The notes under the pieces are model-generated. The model had not been told where the DNA came from. It saw only the letters and a program-made list of their open reading frames with translations, and did no database searches. The translations under genes and the position numbers were made by a program. A stretch of DNA of 27,284 nucleotides from Myxococcota bacterium. Its GTDB lineage: Bacteria; Myxococcota; Polyangia; GCA-2747355; JAKLHH01. Of the stretch, positions 25,870 through 27,284 are shown piece after piece (the first letter of the stretch is position 1; each line of letters begins with the position of its first letter). The stretch covers positions 1 to 27,284 of the forward strand of contig JAKLHH010000005.1 of the NCBI GenBank assembly GCA_022710245.1, read 5' to 3'.

Positions 25870-26817
25870 CTACTCCATGACGATCACCACCTTGCCGACC
25901 ACCCCTCCGCCCTCGAGCGTGGCGTAGGCCTGCGCGGCCTCGGCGAGCGGGTAGGTGTGCTCCACGATGGGGCGCACCGCGCCGGAGGCGAGGAGCCGCT
26001 CGAGCTCGGCGTAGTCCTCGGGCTTCGCGCGCAGGTTGCCCATCACCAGCTGAGGGCCGCCGGCGACGCGCTGCCAGAGGGCGCGCGCGATGAAGCGAGG
26101 GCCGGGGAGCGTGCTGACCAGGCGGCCTCGCGGCCTGAGGACGCGCCGGGCGTCCTCGAAGGCGAGGTGCGCGTGGGCGTCGAAGATCACGTCGTAGCGA
26201 GCGGCGCCGCGGGTGAAGTCCTGCTGGCGGTAGTCGAGCACGGCGCTCGCGCCGAGCGCGCGGGCTCGCTCGGCGTTCCGCGCGCTGCAGACGGCGGTCA
26301 CCTCGGCGCCCCGCGCTCGCGCGAGCTGCACCGCGAAGTGGCCGACGCCGCCGGTGGCGCCGTTGACGAGCACCTGCTTGCCGCCGAGCTCGCCGCAGAG
26401 CCGCAGCCCGTTCTGGGCGGTGAGCGCCGCCACCGGGAGCGCGGCGGCGTCCGTGAAGGAGAGTCCGTCGGGCAGGCGACGCAGGCGGCCCGCCTTGACC
26501 ACCGCCCGCTCGGCGTGGGCGCCCGGGGCGCGGAGCATGACCATCGTCGTGCCGTAGACCCGGTCGCCGATCGCCACGCCCCGCGCCCGCGGGCCGAGCG
26601 CGGCCACCACCCCGGCCAGGTCGGTGCCGTAGACCTTGGGGAAGCTGCGCCCGGTGAGCAGGCGCGCCTCGCCGGCGCGGACCTTCCAGTCGACCGGGTT
26701 CACCGAGGAGGCCTTCACCTCGACGAGGACCTGCTCGCCGCGGGGGCTGGGGTCGGGGAGCTCGCCGAGGCGCATCACCTCGGGGCCGCCGTAGGCGGTG
26801 GCGTAGTAGGCCTTCAT
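25870..26817 (-). CDS. Zinc-independent MDR oxidoreductase (quinone reductase-like)
   Basis: 315 aa from ATG 26817, with GGAGGTG upstream. N-terminal GroES-like domain (MKAYYATAYGGPEVMRLGELPDP, VKASSVNPVDWKVRAG, FPKVYGTDLAGVV) and a Rossmann domain with NGATGGVGHFAVQLA (152-166), the AxxGxxG NAD(P)-binding loop of the family. The Cys/His ligands of zinc alcohol dehydrogenases are absent, placing it with NADPH:quinone oxidoreductase/enoyl reductase-like members. It probably reduces a quinone or an alpha,beta-unsaturated carbonyl with NADPH in the cytoplasm. Nothing connects it to the RiPP genes. A palindrome covers its -35 box. Confidence 0.88.
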   Translation of the reverse strand: MKAYYATAYGGPEVMRLGELPDPSPRGEQVLVEVKASSVNPVDWKVRAGEARLLTGRSFPKVYGTDLAGVVAALGPRARGVAIGDRVYGTTMVMLRAPGAHAERAVVKAGRLRRLPDGLSFTDAAALPVAALTAQNGLRLCGELGGKQVLVNGATGGVGHFAVQLARARGAEVTAVCSARNAERARALGASAVLDYRQQDFTRGAARYDVIFDAHAHLAFEDARRVLRPRGRLVSTLPGPRFIARALWQRVAGGPQLVMGNLRAKPEDYAELERLLASGAVRPIVEHTYPLAEAAQAYATLEGGGVVGKVVIVME

Positions 26818-26837
26818 GGGTCACCTCCGCGTCCGCG

Positions 26838-26872
26838 ATAGTATGGCTCGCGCGGGCTGCTGTGCAGCCCGC
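26838..26872 (-). promoter_or_regulatory. Oxidoreductase promoter with overlapping palindromic operator
   Basis: Minus strand TGCACA (26866-26861), 17 bases, TACTAT (26843-26838). GCGGGCTGC-TGT-GCAGCCCGC (26852-26872) is a perfect 9-bp inverted repeat overlapping the -35 box, a typical position for a repressor site. It could instead fold in RNA, but lies upstream of the start. Confidence 0.48.
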
Positions 26873-26889
26873 TCAGCAGCTGGGCACCA

Positions 26890-26905
26890 CCTCAGAAAAC
26901 TGAGG
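26890..26905. promoter_or_regulatory. Palindrome upstream of second Tat lipoprotein promoter
   Basis: CCTCAG-AAAA-CTGAGG. The core CAGAAAACTG is centred about 86 bases before the predicted start at 26984; the first Tat lipoprotein has CAGAAATCTG (16098-16107) centred about 76 bases before its start. It is a candidate activator site. Confidence 0.4.
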
Positions 26906-26957
26906 GGTCGAGCCGCGCGTCAGCGCGCAACCGCCGAGGATCACGAGGCCGCCGTCG

Positions 26958-26973
26958 TGGCATGCACCGTGCT
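26958..26973 (+). promoter_or_regulatory. Sigma-54 promoter of second Tat lipoprotein
   Basis: TGGCAT-GCACC-GTGCT, GG-GC spacing 12, shares GTGGCATGC and the flanking upstream block with the element at 16152. The predicted start near 26984 gives a leader of about 27 bases containing GAGGG. A seven-codon mini frame (26988-27011) ends in TGATG, overlapping the lipoprotein ATG. Confidence 0.52.
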
Positions 26974-27010
26974 ACCAACCCTACCGGATGATGCCGACCA
27001 GCGAGGGCTG

Positions 27011-27284
27011 ATGACCAAGCGAGCGTTTCGAGCACCGGGGCAGCAGCAACGCCGCGAAGACACACCGAGCTATCCCACCCTCGAGCAGTTCGATCGCGGC
27101 CGCCGCGACTTCCTCGGCCGCCTCGGCGCGATCGGCGCGGCGGTCCTCGGCGCCGGGGTGCTCGCCGCCTGCGGCGACCGCACGGTCGCGGTCACCCCCG
27201 ACGAGGGGGCCTCCGCGGGCGGCAAGCCGCTGCCGCCGGCCAGGCTCGACGGTGGCGCCGACGCGAAGCCGCTGCAGCCCGACC
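27011..27284 (+). CDS. Short Tat-type lipoprotein, paralogue of 16200 gene (3' end outside window)
   Basis: Open from ATG 27011 to the right edge (91 codons). The start is set by GAGGG 4 bases upstream and by the identical beginning of the 16200 gene. Shared blocks are MTKRxFRxP, TPSYPTLEQFD-GRR-FLGRL, a hydrophobic run ending LAAC, then CGxRxVxVxPDxG. The RRDFLGR motif followed by the lipobox indicates Tat export and lipidation at Cys. Downstream the sequence turns Pro/Gly/Asp-rich (PPARLDGGADAKPLQP) as in the paralogue. The two genes diverge after the signal, so the signal peptide and promoter are what selection has kept. Function unknown. Confidence 0.72.
   Translation, partial: MTKRAFRAPGQQQRREDTPSYPTLEQFDRGRRDFLGRLGAIGAAVLGAGVLAACGDRTVAVTPDEGASAGGKPLPPARLDGGADAKPLQPD

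Noticed and set aside
26988..27011. Seven-codon frame (MMPTSEG) ending in TGATG before the second Tat lipoprotein
   Set aside because: Possible translational coupling, but too short and not present upstream of the paralogue at 16200.

Overview
The window is very GC-rich (about 70 %). It carries many lipoproteins with Asp/Arg/Pro-rich linkers, a 'CGDG...GEECDD' cysteine-rich repeat, SBBP beta-propeller repeats, a lysine/alanine/proline histone-H1-like protein and an FHA-type sigma-54 activator. Together these suggest a myxobacterium-like organism (Myxococcota, possibly Polyangia). This is inferred from gene style; no rRNA or other phylogenetic marker is present.

Left third (1-16 kb) is a split lanthipeptide-like (RiPP) locus: the C-terminal two thirds of a LanB-type dehydratase (2-1534), two short precursor peptides (4124-4321 and 5844-6008), and an export block. 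The export block is a C39-peptidase ABC transporter (6018-8303) overlapping a remarkable PilZ/receiver-like/GAF/TM/HlyD fusion (8293-10545), a second lipoprotein adaptor broken by an in-frame amber codon (10654-11667), a TolC-type channel (11555-13219) and a C39-like lipoprotein with a late frameshift (13320-14046). Interspersed are a Kelch lipoprotein, an unknown lipoprotein and a TPR/PEGA protein. No LanC-like cyclase is visible; it would have to lie left of the window or elsewhere.

Middle (14-21 kb): an alpha/beta-hydrolase lipoprotein coupled to a membrane protein, a short Tat-type lipoprotein, a histone-H1-like/Imm51 fusion, an SBBP beta-propeller lipoprotein and three unknown secreted or membrane proteins.

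Right (21-27 kb): an FHA-AAA+-Fis sigma-54 activator, a large CBM/FnIII/beta-helix lipoprotein, a stand-alone FHA protein, an MDR oxidoreductase and the start of a second Tat lipoprotein paralogous to the one at 16.2 kb.

The theme that links these parts is regulation. Five good -24/-12 (sigma-54) elements occur upstream of genes: precursor 1 (3962), precursor 2 (5751), both Tat lipoproteins (16152, 26958) and the beta-helix lipoprotein (25029, minus). A sigma-54 activator is encoded in the same window. Other genes have TTGnnA-N18-TAnnnT-like promoters, several placed so that the transcript would start at, or within a base or two of, the start codon. No gene-free stretch exceeds 300 bases; the longest is 5604-5843, and it is dense with promoter and dyad signals. 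All positions were read by eye; no searches were run.
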